From the NCBI RefSeq assembly GCF_046197875.1, contig NZ_CP166991.1, positions 124,001 to 188,000 of the forward strand: a stretch of DNA of 64,000 bases, read 5' to 3'. Shown here one piece after another: positions 44,815 through 54,459 of the stretch (positions are counted from its first letter, which is position 1; each line of letters opens with the position of its first letter). The translations under genes and the position numbers were made by a program. The notes beneath the pieces were generated by a model. That model did no database searches. It worked only from the letters and a program-made list of their open reading frames with translations, and was not told the DNA's origin. The DNA is from Methanobrevibacter_A acididurans. Lineage in GTDB: Archaea > Methanobacteriota > Methanobacteria > Methanobacteriales > Methanobacteriaceae.

Positions 44815-46641
44815 ATGGAAAAACGTAAAATGATTGTAACTGATATAGATTACATAACATATGAAGATAAACCTGTAATTCGCCTTTTTGGGAAAATAAA
44901 AGGGGATAAGGAAGGTCAAAATATAATTGCATTAGATGGAACATTTGAACCTTACTTATATGTGATGCCTGAAGGGAATATTGAGGAATGCATTCTTCAA
45001 ATCGAAGATGAAATTGAACCAATTAGAATTGAAAAACTTAGTAAGAAAGATTTCCAAGTAAAGAAAGATTTTTTAAAAGTATTTTTTAAACATCCTCAAG
45101 ACGTTCCTAAAAAGAGAGATATGTTAAGAGATTTAAGTCTTGTTCAGGATTTACGAGAACACGACATACCTTTTTACAGAAGATATTTAATTGATAATGA
45201 TTTGTATCCTATGGGTGTAGTTGAACTTGAAGGTGAATTAATAGATTCTTTCCCTACAATTGATTCTAATAATGAATCTCTTGAAATCATGAAATTAGAT
45301 CATTCTCCTGTTATGTTTGATAATGCTTATCAAAATTTCAGTATATTGAGTTTTGATTTAGAAGTTTATAATCCAAAAGGCATGCCTAATGCAGATAAAG
45401 ATGAAATCATTATGATAGGTGCTGCAAGTAACACTGGTATTAGTAAAGTTATTAGTACTAAAGGTGAAGATATTGATTTTGTTGAAACAGTATCTAGTGA
45501 GAAAGAAATGATTGAATCATTTGTAAAACTTATTAAGGATAATAATTTTGATATTATAGTTGGTTATAATTCTGATAATTTTGATTTCCCATATCTACGT
45601 GATAGGGCTAAAATTTTAGGTGTTGATTTAGATTTAGGTATGGATGGTTCTTCACTTAAATTTTTAAGAAGAGGATATACTAATGCTGCTACAATTAAAG
45701 GTTTAATTCATGTTGATTTGTATTTAGTAATGAGAAGATACATGAATTTAGATCGTTATACTCTTGAAAGAGTTTATCAAGAATTGTTTGGTGAAGAGAA
45801 AATTGATGTTCCAGGGGATAAGATTTTCATGTACTGGGATAGTGATAGTGAAGAATTAGATAGGTTATTTGATTATTCTCTTGATGATACTGTTTCTACT
45901 TTAAAAATTGCTGAGCAAACATTACCTATTAATCTTGAATTGACTCGTGTTGTTGGTCAACCTTTCTTTGATATTACTCGTATGGCTACAGGTCAGCAAG
46001 CTGAATGGTATTTGGTTCGTAAAGCTTTTGAAATTAATGAGGTAGTTCCTAATAAACCAACTGGTAAAGATTTTATTAATCGTAAACATGAGAGTAATGT
46101 TGGAGGTTATGTTAAAGAACCTGAAGTTGGTTTACATGAAAATCTTGTTCAATTCGATTTCCGTAGTCTGTATCCTAGTCTTATAATTAGTAAAAATATT
46201 TCTCCCGATGTTTTATATCATGAGGATGATTCATTTGATTCTTTAGTTGATGATGAAATTGATAAAGATGATTACTTTATATCTCCGGAACATCATTATA
46301 TGTTTAAAAAGTCTCCTAAAGGTTTTATTCCCTCTGTTATTGGTAATGTTTTAGATGAACGTATTCGTATTAAGACTGCTATGAAGAAAAGTACTGATTA
46401 TACTGAGAAAATGATGCTTGATGTTCAGCAACAAGCTTTGAAAAGATTAGCTAATACTATGTATGGTGTTTATGGTTATTCTCGTTTCAGATGGTATTCT
46501 TTTGAGTGTGCTCAAGCTATTACTGCTTGGGGTCGTGAGAATATTAAGGATGCTATGAAGTTTGCTGAAGATTATGGTTTTTATGCTATTTATGCTGATA
46601 CTGATGGTTTTTATTGTAAGTATTGTCCTGATAAGGATTAG
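44815..46641 (+). CDS. polB1: Family B DNA polymerase, large fragment (PolB1 of a split polymerase)
   Basis: 608 residues: N-terminal domain, 3'-5' exonuclease motifs I (SFDLEVYN near 180), II (YNSDNFDFPYL) and III (YSLDDT), polymerase motif A DFRSLYPSLI near 448, motif B KRLANTMYGVYGY near 542, and motif C YADTDG near 592. The protein ends 13 residues after motif C (CKYCPDKD, TAG). The missing part is the thumb. In Methanothermobacter the polymerase is also made as two genes, with the thumb fragment PolB2 elsewhere. So this is a natural split rather than a broken gene. GGAGGTGA precedes the ATG. Confidence 0.93.
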   Translation: MEKRKMIVTDIDYITYEDKPVIRLFGKIKGDKEGQNIIALDGTFEPYLYVMPEGNIEECILQIEDEIEPIRIEKLSKKDFQVKKDFLKVFFKHPQDVPKKRDMLRDLSLVQDLREHDIPFYRRYLIDNDLYPMGVVELEGELIDSFPTIDSNNESLEIMKLDHSPVMFDNAYQNFSILSFDLEVYNPKGMPNADKDEIIMIGAASNTGISKVISTKGEDIDFVETVSSEKEMIESFVKLIKDNNFDIIVGYNSDNFDFPYLRDRAKILGVDLDLGMDGSSLKFLRRGYTNAATIKGLIHVDLYLVMRRYMNLDRYTLERVYQELFGEEKIDVPGDKIFMYWDSDSEELDRLFDYSLDDTVSTLKIAEQTLPINLELTRVVGQPFFDITRMATGQQAEWYLVRKAFEINEVVPNKPTGKDFINRKHESNVGGYVKEPEVGLHENLVQFDFRSLYPSLIISKNISPDVLYHEDDSFDSLVDDEIDKDDYFISPEHHYMFKKSPKGFIPSVIGNVLDERIRIKTAMKKSTDYTEKMMLDVQQQALKRLANTMYGVYGYSRFRWYSFECAQAITAWGRENIKDAMKFAEDYGFYAIYADTDGFYCKYCPDKD

Positions 46642-46993
46642 TGGATTATTTTTTGAAATTTAATATTTACTTTTTCTCTTTTTTTAATATTTTTTTTTTA
46701 GTTTAAAATTTTTCTTAAAATAATTTCACAAACCTATTTTTCGAAGTCTTTGAAACTTCATTTATTCCAATTCTATGATTGATTATTCTAAATGATTGAA
46801 TAAATATACCATTTTTTATTTAGTATATCTTTATCTTATTCAATTGGTACTTTTAAATTAAAAAATTTTAAAAGGTTTACATATATTCAACACATATATT
46901 TTTAAAATTACCAAAAAAAGTAGTTAAATTAAATTAAAAAAGGTTCGTTTTAAAAAAAGTAGAAAGAAAAAAAAATAATTAATTAAAGAAAAA
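46642..46993. other. 352-bp spacer between convergent polB1 and comC
   Basis: AT-rich sequence with no thumb-domain coding continuation of polB1 in any frame and no other ORF. A small imperfect dyad GAAGT-CTTTGA-AACTTC lies near 46744-46760. Nothing else is evident. Confidence 0.5.
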
Positions 46994-48016
46994 TTATGCA
47001 GCGTAATCTTCAATATCAATATCAATATTTTTACAAATATCATTTAAAGTATCAAATAAAACAGGGTCTAATTCCCAACCATTAGCTAAATTACCTTTAA
47101 CTCTTTCAACTTCAAGAGATCCAGGAATAACACCATTATCTGCTCTAATTTCATCTAAAAATTTATCTGTTTCATCATTAAATTGTTCTTTACCAACAAA
47201 TTTTTCAGGATCTATAGCTAAGAATAAATCTCCTTTAGTACAATCTTCACTACAAGTAGCAGTTCCTTTAACTCCAGTTCCAATACCTGCATTTACAAGG
47301 GAGCCTGTTAAAATTTCTATTAAGAATGCTAATCCGTATCCTTTAAATCCTCCAAATGGTAAGATTGAACCTTCAATTCCTTTTGCTGGGTCAGTGGTTG
47401 GTTTTCCATCTTTATCTAAAGCGGTTCCTTCAGGTATTGATTCACCTTTTCTTCTTGATTCTAAAAGTTTTCCTCTTGCTGCAACACTTGTTGCCATATC
47501 AAGAGCAATGTATGTGTCTTCATTTGGAATACCAATTGCTATTGGGTTAGTTCCTATTAAAGGTTTTTTACCACCGAATGGTGCGATTGCAGGTTCGGTG
47601 TTTGCTATAACTACTCCTATACATCCTTTTTGGGAAGCTAAATCTGAATAGTAACCTGTTACACCGAAATGATTACCATTATGGGTTCCCACGATTCCTA
47701 TTCCTACATTTTTAGCTTTTTCAATTGCTAAATCCATAGCTCTTCTTGCTACATATTGTCCAAAAAGACTATTACCATTGATTAATGCCATAGCTTCTGT
47801 TTCTCTTTCAATATCTATGTCACCTTCAAGGTTAATGGTTTTAGCTTTAAATCCTTTAATGTATTGTGAAAATCTTCCTATTCCATGGGAAGTGAATCCT
47901 TTTAAATCTGCATCTACTGTAGCTTGTGCAACGATATCTGCTTGGTTTTCTTGGGTTCCTAATTTAATTAGGATGTCAGTAACTAATTTTTTTTCATTTT
48001 TGGCATTAAGCTTCAT
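46994..48016 (-). CDS. comC: L-sulfolactate dehydrogenase (malate/lactate dehydrogenase type 2 family)
   Basis: 340 residues of the Ldh_2 NAD(P)-dependent oxidoreductase family. Landmarks are GFTSHGIGRF near 37, the active-site NGNHFGVTGYY near 110, ATSVAARGK and GFKGYGLAF. In methanogens ComC oxidises (2R)-3-sulfolactate to sulfopyruvate for coenzyme M synthesis, and related enzymes oxidise malate, so the exact substrate is uncertain from sequence. TGGAG precedes the ATG. purM is upstream on the same strand (31 bases), so both may be on one transcript. Confidence 0.85.
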   Translation of the reverse strand: MKLNAKNEKKLVTDILIKLGTQENQADIVAQATVDADLKGFTSHGIGRFSQYIKGFKAKTINLEGDIDIERETEAMALINGNSLFGQYVARRAMDLAIEKAKNVGIGIVGTHNGNHFGVTGYYSDLASQKGCIGVVIANTEPAIAPFGGKKPLIGTNPIAIGIPNEDTYIALDMATSVAARGKLLESRRKGESIPEGTALDKDGKPTTDPAKGIEGSILPFGGFKGYGLAFLIEILTGSLVNAGIGTGVKGTATCSEDCTKGDLFLAIDPEKFVGKEQFNDETDKFLDEIRADNGVIPGSLEVERVKGNLANGWELDPVLFDTLNDICKNIDIDIEDYAA

Positions 48017-48047
48017 TTATTATTTCTCCAATTATATTATTTTTTTT

Positions 48048-49067
48048 TTAGTATTCTATTTCAGTATTTTCGAAGGTTTTTATTTTTATTTTGTCTTCAG
48101 ATATTACTTTTCCAATTTTGTAAGCTTCTACATCTTTGGATACTTCTTCGATTATTTTATCTGCTTCTTCTTCTTTTGCAATGATTACAAAACCAATCCC
48201 CATGTTGAATACTTTGTACATTTCTTTTAATGGTACATTTTGTTCATATATTAATTTAAATATTTCTTGTGGTTCTGGAAGGTTATTGATTTCGAATCCT
48301 ATTCCTTTTTTAAGTCTTTGTAGGTTTGTGAATCCTCCACCTGTAATGTGGGCTAATCCGTGGATGTTGAAATCTTTTTTGAATAAATTTACTATTGGTT
48401 TTACATATAATTTTGTAGGTGTTAAGAGTTCTTCTCCAACTGTTTTGTTGGTGTTTGGTATTTTATCATCTACTTGTAGCTTGGCATCTTCAAATATTGC
48501 TTTTCTTGCTAGGCTTAATCCATTACTGTGGATTCCACTACTTTTTAATCCTATTAATGTGTCTCCGATTTCAATATCTTTTCCACTTATTATTTTATCA
48601 GTATCTACGAATCCTATTCCTGTTCCTGCTAAATCGAAGTCTTTTATTATTTTTGGTAAGGATGCTGTTTCTCCACCTATTATGGATATGTTAGATTCTT
48701 CTGCACCTTTAACTAATCCTTCTGCTATTTCTGACGCGGTTTCGGGGTCTGGGTTTTCTACTGCTAAGTAATCTACTAGTGCTATTGGTTCTGCACCAAC
48801 ACAAAGAATATCGTTAACCACCATAGCAATACAATCTATTCCTACAGTATCATATTTATTCATCATTTTAGCGACTAATATTTTACTTCCAACACCATCG
48901 GTACTCATTGCTATTGCTTTATCGCCTAATCTTACTAAAGCTGCAAAGTGTCCACTATCAGTTATTATGTCTCTTAATTCTAATGTTGGTTTTAATTTTG
49001 AAGCTAATGCTTTAACGGTTTCAGCTTCTAAATCTATATTAACACCAGATTCTGAATATGTAACCAT
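48048..49067 (-). CDS. purM: Phosphoribosylformylglycinamidine cyclo-ligase (AIR synthase)
   Basis: 339 residues. PurM closes the imidazole ring in purine synthesis using ATP. Conserved segments are MSTDGVGSKILVA, GIDCIAMVVNDILCVGAEP, IIGGETASLP, GLKSSGIHSNGLSL and AHITGGGF. They cover the nucleotide- and substrate-binding face of the PurM fold dimer. AAGGTGA precedes the ATG. It leads the purM-comC pair. No other purine gene is nearby, as is common in archaea. Confidence 0.96.
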   Translation of the reverse strand: MVTYSESGVNIDLEAETVKALASKLKPTLELRDIITDSGHFAALVRLGDKAIAMSTDGVGSKILVAKMMNKYDTVGIDCIAMVVNDILCVGAEPIALVDYLAVENPDPETASEIAEGLVKGAEESNISIIGGETASLPKIIKDFDLAGTGIGFVDTDKIISGKDIEIGDTLIGLKSSGIHSNGLSLARKAIFEDAKLQVDDKIPNTNKTVGEELLTPTKLYVKPIVNLFKKDFNIHGLAHITGGGFTNLQRLKKGIGFEINNLPEPQEIFKLIYEQNVPLKEMYKVFNMGIGFVIIAKEEEADKIIEEVSKDVEAYKIGKVISEDKIKIKTFENTEIEY

Positions 49068-49224
49068 TTATTCACCTTTTTAATTATTTTTTTTAATTAT
49101 TTATAATTTTTATAACATTTTTTATTTTTGTATTAATTATTATTTATATTTATAAAAAAAAGTTTTAATAATTTAAATAATTTTAGTTTAATTTTGTGTT
49201 TTTTTTAAAAAAAGTTTTAAAGAA

Positions 49225-49257
49225 AATTAGGAGAAAAAATTTTTTTTAATCCTAATT
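49225..49257 (-). terminator. Hairpin after fttA
   Basis: AATTAGGA and TCCTAATT flank a 17-base A/T loop just after the fttA stop codon. Stem length is 8 bp. U-rich stretches typical of archaeal 3' ends lie around it. Confidence 0.4.
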
Positions 49258-49265
49258 CCCTTTTT

Positions 49266-51176
49266 TTATTGTAATCTTGTTGCTTCAAGATTTAATGGAG
49301 TTTTTGTTTCTATTTTATAAGATCTATGAACACTACTTGCAAGGTCCACAGTTTTGTATGGGTCTCCGTGACACATTATTATTTTATCTGGTCTTGGATG
49401 TATTCTTTTTGCAAATTCCATTAATTGTCTTCTGTTAGAGTGTCCACTGAATCCTTCTACAGTTTTTACTTGCATTCTAACATTATATACTTGGGTTCTA
49501 CCTTCATCGTTTTCAAGTGGTATTTCTTTCATACCTTTTTGGATTCTTCTACCAAGTGATCCTTCAGATTGGTATCCTACAAATACTATTGCGTTTCTTT
49601 CATCTTCACTTAACCATTTGAAGTATTGTACACTGTTTCCTCCAGTTAACATACCACTTGTGGATAATATGATACATGGGTCCCCTTCAACAATGTCTTT
49701 TCTTTCATTGATGTTTTGTACTTTGACAAAGTAATCTGAAACAAATGGGTTTCTACCCATATGGAATATTTGGTCTCTTAAGTCTTTACTTAAGTATTCT
49801 GGTCTTGCTGTGTGGATTGCTGTTGCTTCCCATATCATTCCATCAATGTAGATTGGTACTTCATCTATCATTCCTTGACGCATGTATTCTTCAAGAACTA
49901 TCATTAATTCTTGTGCTCTTCCTACTGCAAATACTGGTACTAATACTTTTCCTCCACGATTTAATGTTTGGTAGATGGTTTTCATTAGTTCTTTTTCTGC
50001 TTTGTTACGGGATGGTTGAACATCTTCATGTCCTCCATAAGTACTTTCCATTACAAGTGATTCACTTCTTGGGAATCTGGTTGTTGCTGGTTCAAGGAGT
50101 CTGCTTCTTTCGTATTTGAAATCTCCTGTGTATACCATGTTATGTGCACCGTCTCCTATGTGTAAGTGACTCATTGCTGAACCTAAGATGTGTCCTGCAT
50201 TATGGAATGTTAATTTTATATCTGTAGTAATATCTGTTACTTCCCCATAATCTAAGGTTATGCTGTGTTTTAATTCTTTTTGAACATGTTTAACATTGAA
50301 TGGTAATGGATTATCTTCTCTATGTGCAATATCTATATGATCTAATTGTAGTAAGGTCATTAAGTCTCTTGTTGGTGTTGTACAGTATACTGGTCCTTCA
50401 TATCCATAATGGTAAAGATATGGTAAGAATCCACAGTGATCTAAGTGTGCGTGTGATATAATTACAGCATCTAAATCTTGTATTGAAAATTCTGGAACAT
50501 TTAAAAATGGGAAAGCTGTTTTTTCATCAGGTCCTGCTACGTTCACTCCACAGTCTAAGAGTACTCGACTGTTTGGTGTTTGTAGTAACATACAGGATCT
50601 TCCAACTTCTTTGAATCCTCCCATACTTGTTAATCTCGCCCAATCATTATCATATTTTACACTTTGATGAATTCTTGAACCTAATTCGGTTAAGTTTTTC
50701 TTTCTTTCTTTACTACTGCTTAATATTGTGTTTCGAACTCTTCCAATTATTTCTGATTTGATTGGTGGTGTTCTTAATATTTTTGGAGCCCATCCTGTTT
50801 TACGTACAATATCTCTTGATGTTACTCCATATTTTCCAATTACAAGTCCTGGTTTTTGTGCTTCTATTATTACTTCATTGGTTACATCGTCAAATGAAAC
50901 ATTTGTAATATGTGCATCTTCAGGAACTATTTGGTTTATTGTTTCAATTGTTTTTTCAGGTTCCATTAGTACGCTTTTATCTGAGCGTATAATCATCCTT
51001 TTTCTTAAGTCCTTAGCTAAGTTTCGAACAAGATCACCATTGTCAGTTATTATTTCCGGATTTTTTGTGTAAATAACAACTTGTGGACCTTCAAATTCGA
51101 TTTTAGCAACTTGTACCTTTTCAGGTAATCTTTCGTTTATTGTTTTTTTAATATCTTCTAATGATTCTGAAGCCAT
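49266..51176 (-). CDS. fttA: Transcription termination factor FttA (aCPSF1), beta-CASP ribonuclease
   Basis: 636 residues in the order known for euryarchaeal aCPSF1: two N-terminal KH domains (about 1-145, with GLVIGKYG at 110-117), then a metallo-beta-lactamase domain with H242-A-H-L-D246-H247 and a beta-CASP insertion, followed by GHSNR and a final H in MCHGD that complete the zinc site. FttA cuts nascent RNA after U-rich tracts and terminates transcription genome-wide. The zinc ligands are intact, so it should be active. GAAGTGAT precedes the ATG. A 16-bp palindrome lies 69 bases upstream. Confidence 0.97.
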   Translation of the reverse strand: MASESLEDIKKTINERLPEKVQVAKIEFEGPQVVIYTKNPEIITDNGDLVRNLAKDLRKRMIIRSDKSVLMEPEKTIETINQIVPEDAHITNVSFDDVTNEVIIEAQKPGLVIGKYGVTSRDIVRKTGWAPKILRTPPIKSEIIGRVRNTILSSSKERKKNLTELGSRIHQSVKYDNDWARLTSMGGFKEVGRSCMLLQTPNSRVLLDCGVNVAGPDEKTAFPFLNVPEFSIQDLDAVIISHAHLDHCGFLPYLYHYGYEGPVYCTTPTRDLMTLLQLDHIDIAHREDNPLPFNVKHVQKELKHSITLDYGEVTDITTDIKLTFHNAGHILGSAMSHLHIGDGAHNMVYTGDFKYERSRLLEPATTRFPRSESLVMESTYGGHEDVQPSRNKAEKELMKTIYQTLNRGGKVLVPVFAVGRAQELMIVLEEYMRQGMIDEVPIYIDGMIWEATAIHTARPEYLSKDLRDQIFHMGRNPFVSDYFVKVQNINERKDIVEGDPCIILSTSGMLTGGNSVQYFKWLSEDERNAIVFVGYQSEGSLGRRIQKGMKEIPLENDEGRTQVYNVRMQVKTVEGFSGHSNRRQLMEFAKRIHPRPDKIIMCHGDPYKTVDLASSVHRSYKIETKTPLNLEATRLQ

Positions 51177-51547
51177 ATAATCACTTCATAAAATAAGTTT
51201 TATAGTGTAGATAAAGTATAGAGTATAAATTTTACCCCTATTTTTACTTTAATTAAAGTATTTCTTCTATAGAAAAATTTTAAGGTTTTTATTATAAAAA
51301 ATTAATTTAATATTGATTTTATTTAATTAATTCTTTCTTTTTAATGTAAAAAGGGTGATTTTTATTTTAATTTAATAAAAAAGAGTGGATAAAAAAGATA
51401 AAACAATAATAAAATCTTAGGGTATTGTTAATCGTGTTATTTTATCACTTTTATTATACTTCTATTTCACACTGTTATATGTAAAAAATAGTTTTTTTAA
51501 TATAAAAATTTATAAAAATAATCTGTATTTCTAATTATTTTTTTATT
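51177..51547. other. 371-bp spacer upstream of fttA
   Basis: Contains the fttA promoter region on the minus strand, with a TTTATACT box candidate near 51221, and a perfect palindrome TACTTTAATTAAAGTA at 51245-51260. No ORF is seen. Confidence 0.45.
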
Positions 51548-52168
51548 TTAACTGATTTTTTTTACTTTCTTTTCAACTTCCTTCTTATCTAACATTTTAT
51601 AACCATCTTTAGTGACGGTTGCTACTAAAAATCCATTTCCACTGTAAACATCTCTTTCAGTAGCTGCTTTAATAGCTCTAAGAGCTAATTCTATACCTTG
51701 GGTTGTGGTTAATTTTGGAGTGTAACGGTCTTCAAGAACACCGTATGCGAATGTTGAACCAGAACCAGTTGATATGAAAGTATCTTTAATCATACCACCA
51801 GCCGCATCTAATGAGTAAATAGATGCTCCATCTTCATCTACTCCACCAAGTAATATTTGCACATAAGCTGGGGTGGAATGTAAAATGTTTGATGTTACTG
51901 CTGCAGCAGCTTCTATATTCATATCTTCTCCGTTTCGTAATTTGTATAATGAAACTTCTGCACTTATAACTTTCATTAAATTTTGAGCATCAGCTACTGA
52001 TCCTGCAATAGTTGTAGCTATATTATCATCTATTTTAAATATCTTTTCAGCTACTTTGTGAGCTACTAAATTTCCCATACTAGCTCTTCTTTCACTTGCA
52101 AAAACAACTCCGTCTTTACAGGTGATTCCGACAGTAGTTGTACCTTTTAAGATTTTTTCATCACTCAT
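51548..52168 (-). CDS. psmB: Proteasome beta subunit
   Basis: The catalytic subunit of the archaeal 20S proteasome. 206 residues with a short propeptide MSDEKILKG, cleaved to expose T10 as the N-terminal nucleophile (TTTVGITCKDGVVFASE). The expected D and K of the active site (residues near D26 equivalent and SERRASMG) and the SGS loop (STGSGSTFAYGVL) are present. GAGGTG precedes the ATG. It is divergent from the Taw2-like gene. The alpha subunit is not in this window. Confidence 0.97.
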   Translation of the reverse strand: MSDEKILKGTTTVGITCKDGVVFASERRASMGNLVAHKVAEKIFKIDDNIATTIAGSVADAQNLMKVISAEVSLYKLRNGEDMNIEAAAAVTSNILHSTPAYVQILLGGVDEDGASIYSLDAAGGMIKDTFISTGSGSTFAYGVLEDRYTPKLTTTQGIELALRAIKAATERDVYSGNGFLVATVTKDGYKMLDKKEVEKKVKKIS

Positions 52169-52522
52169 TTAAAATACACCTCTGAGTAAAAATTGTTTAT
52201 TAAATATTTTTTTTATATAAAATTGATTTATTAATTTTCTAAAAATTTTATTCTAACTAAAAATTAGTACTTTCATGCTTTTTATAGTTATTGTCTTAAA
52301 ATAAAAACGATGAATTAATTAAAATAAAATTAGAATTAATGTATAAATATATTTTGAGTTAACTTTAGTTTTATTAAAATCTTAAACATTAACTTTAGAT
52401 TAGTTTGTAAAATCTAATATATAATAGTTTCTAATTACTCTTTGAATTAATAGTTTATTTATATAAATTTTCATTATAATAAATAATATAGAAAAAATTT
52501 TTATAATGGGGAAATGTTTCTT
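52169..52522. other. 354-bp spacer between divergent psmB and taw2-like genes
   Basis: AT-rich region that must hold two promoters. No ORF or RNA structure stands out. Confidence 0.45.
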
Positions 52523-53284
52523 TTGAAGTATAAAAAAATTGGTAAAATATTAATTTTAGATAAGAATTCACCTAAAACAAAAGAGGACAAGGAGTACTTG
52601 GAATCATTACTTAAAAAGTATAATGTTGAATCTATTGTTAAAGTTAAATCTATTTCTGGTCAAATGAGAGAACCTAGCCTTGAAGTTTTAATAGGGGATA
52701 CAACTGAAACAATTCATAAAGAAAATGGGTGTTATTTTAAACTTGATTTAAGTAAAGTTATGTGGGCTAAAGGGAATAATAATGAACGTTTAAGGATTGC
52801 TAAACTTGTTGATGATGGTGAAGTTGTTTGTGATATGTTTGCAGGTATAGGTTATTTCACAATACCAATAGCAGTTTTAAGTAAGGCTAAACAAATTAAT
52901 GCTATTGAAATTAACCCTAACAGTTACAAGTACTTATTAGAAAATATTAAATTAAATAAAATAAATGATAAAGCTGGTTATATGAGAGTTAATCCAATTT
53001 TAGGTGATTGTGCAAATGAAATCCAAAACTTTAGGGCTGATCGGATTATTATGGGTTATGTTAAAACCACACATCATTATTTAAAACCTGCTATAAATAG
53101 TTTGAAAAAAGGAGGAATCCTTCATTATCATGAAACAGTACCTGAAAAATTAATTAACACTCGACCAGTAGAACGTATTCGAGAAATTGCTGGAAGTAGA
53201 AAAGTTACAGTTTTAAACATTGTTAAAATTAAAAAATATTCTCCAGGTGTTTGGCATATTGTTGTTGATGCAAAAATAGATTAA
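52523..53284 (+). CDS. taw2: Taw2-like tRNA wybutosine-pathway transferase (Trm5/Tyw2 family)
   Basis: A 253-residue class I SAM-dependent enzyme of the Trm5/Tyw2 family, with the SAM loop DMFAGIGYFTIPIAV and the active-site segment MGYVKTTHHYL. In place of the NLP seen in Trm5 methyltransferases, the M-G-Y-V form is typical of Taw2, which adds aminocarboxypropyl to 4-demethylwyosine at G37 of tRNA-Phe. It lacks the extra N-terminal D1 domain of full-length Trm5. The ATG at 52514 is one base after GGGGA, so TTG at 52523, at a better distance, is preferred; this is uncertain. Confidence 0.85.
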   Translation: MKYKKIGKILILDKNSPKTKEDKEYLESLLKKYNVESIVKVKSISGQMREPSLEVLIGDTTETIHKENGCYFKLDLSKVMWAKGNNNERLRIAKLVDDGEVVCDMFAGIGYFTIPIAVLSKAKQINAIEINPNSYKYLLENIKLNKINDKAGYMRVNPILGDCANEIQNFRADRIIMGYVKTTHHYLKPAINSLKKGGILHYHETVPEKLINTRPVERIREIAGSRKVTVLNIVKIKKYSPGVWHIVVDAKID

Positions 53285-53304
53285 AAAAAATAAAGTTTAA
53301 TTTT

Positions 53305-54423
53305 TTATTTTTCTATACTTTTTAAAAGATTACTAGCCTTATCTAAAAGATTATCATTTAAATATTCAGGGGTAATATACTTTTTATAAATTGCTAATCT
53401 TTCTTGTAACTTGTAACCTGCATCCATGGTTAATCTTTCCAATTGATTAAAAGTCGGCCAAGGACTAGTAGGATTTACATAATCATCAGTTAAAGGTGAA
53501 ACACCACCCCAATCATCAGTTCCGCAGAGTAAAAATATTTGATTAGTTTCAAGATTAAGATTAGGTGGAACTTGTATACTAACTTCATCCTTAAAAATTA
53601 TTTTACCTACACAAACTGTTCTAATCATATCTAATAAGGAAGGTTCACTATAATCACACATTTCAATACCTGGACTAGTTGTGAAATTTTGAATAATAAT
53701 CTCTTGAATATGACCATATTTATCTTGTAAATCTTTTAATGCAAGTAAAGATTCTGCAATTTCCTCTTTAGTTTCCCCAATTCCAATTAATAATCCAGTA
53801 GTATAAGGAATTTTAAGTTTACCTGCATTCTCTATAGTTTCTAACCTAATTTTAGGATCTTTACCTGGACTTTTTTCATGTGCAATAGTTTCCATTAAAC
53901 GAGGAGAAACATTCTCAAGCATCATACCCATTGAAACATTCACTTCTTTTAACTTTTGCATTGTTTCATATGAAAAATTCCCAGCATTAGTATGTGGAAG
54001 TAGGCTTGTTTTATCTAAAGTCATTTTACAGATACTATAAATATAATCTCCCATATTAGAATAACCTAATTCTTTTAATTTATCCTGCACTGCCTTTTCA
54101 GTATCTGCATCTTCACCCATTGTAAATAATGCTTCTTTACAATTAAATTTCTCAGCTTCCATGAGTAATTTTAAAACTTCATCAGGTGTTTTAAGGATTA
54201 TAGTATCAGGATTTAATGGATCCTTTTTAAATGCACAGTATCCACAATTATTCTTACAAACTTCAGTTAAGGGGATGAAAACATTTTTACTAAAACTAAT
54301 CTTATTAGTGCTTCTGGTATTTGCAATCTTCATTAACTCAAGAATATCGTTTTCTTTTGTGTTTAAGAGAGTTACTATGTCTTTTCTGCTTAAAGTTTTA
54401 TTTAAAATATTAGGATTTATCAT
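53305..54423 (-). CDS. cofG: FO synthase subunit 1 CofG (radical SAM)
   Basis: With CofH, CofG makes the deazaflavin FO of coenzyme F420 from tyrosine and a ribityluracil amine. 372 residues. The radical SAM cluster cysteines are C56-K-N-N-C60-G-Y-C63 in PLTEVCKNNCGYCAF, followed by ALFTMGEDAD and later LLCGTDDWGGVSPLT. CofH is not in this window. It follows the unknown gene at 54460 and mptA on the same strand, which suggests a cofactor-synthesis cluster. The ATG has only a weak ribosome-binding site (CGGTT). Confidence 0.95.
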   Translation of the reverse strand: MINPNILNKTLSRKDIVTLLNTKENDILELMKIANTRSTNKISFSKNVFIPLTEVCKNNCGYCAFKKDPLNPDTIILKTPDEVLKLLMEAEKFNCKEALFTMGEDADTEKAVQDKLKELGYSNMGDYIYSICKMTLDKTSLLPHTNAGNFSYETMQKLKEVNVSMGMMLENVSPRLMETIAHEKSPGKDPKIRLETIENAGKLKIPYTTGLLIGIGETKEEIAESLLALKDLQDKYGHIQEIIIQNFTTSPGIEMCDYSEPSLLDMIRTVCVGKIIFKDEVSIQVPPNLNLETNQIFLLCGTDDWGGVSPLTDDYVNPTSPWPTFNQLERLTMDAGYKLQERLAIYKKYITPEYLNDNLLDKASNLLKSIEK

Positions 54424-54459
54424 TATAATAGAACCGATTAAAAAATTTTTATATTATTT

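Noticed and set aside
44815..46641. polB1 as a truncated pseudogene
   Set aside because: The break point and length match the natural split polymerase of Methanothermobacter, and all motifs up to C are intact.
47356..48771. Long plus-strand frames over comC and purM
   Set aside because: They are antisense shadows of well-conserved minus-strand genes with hydrophobic nonsense content.
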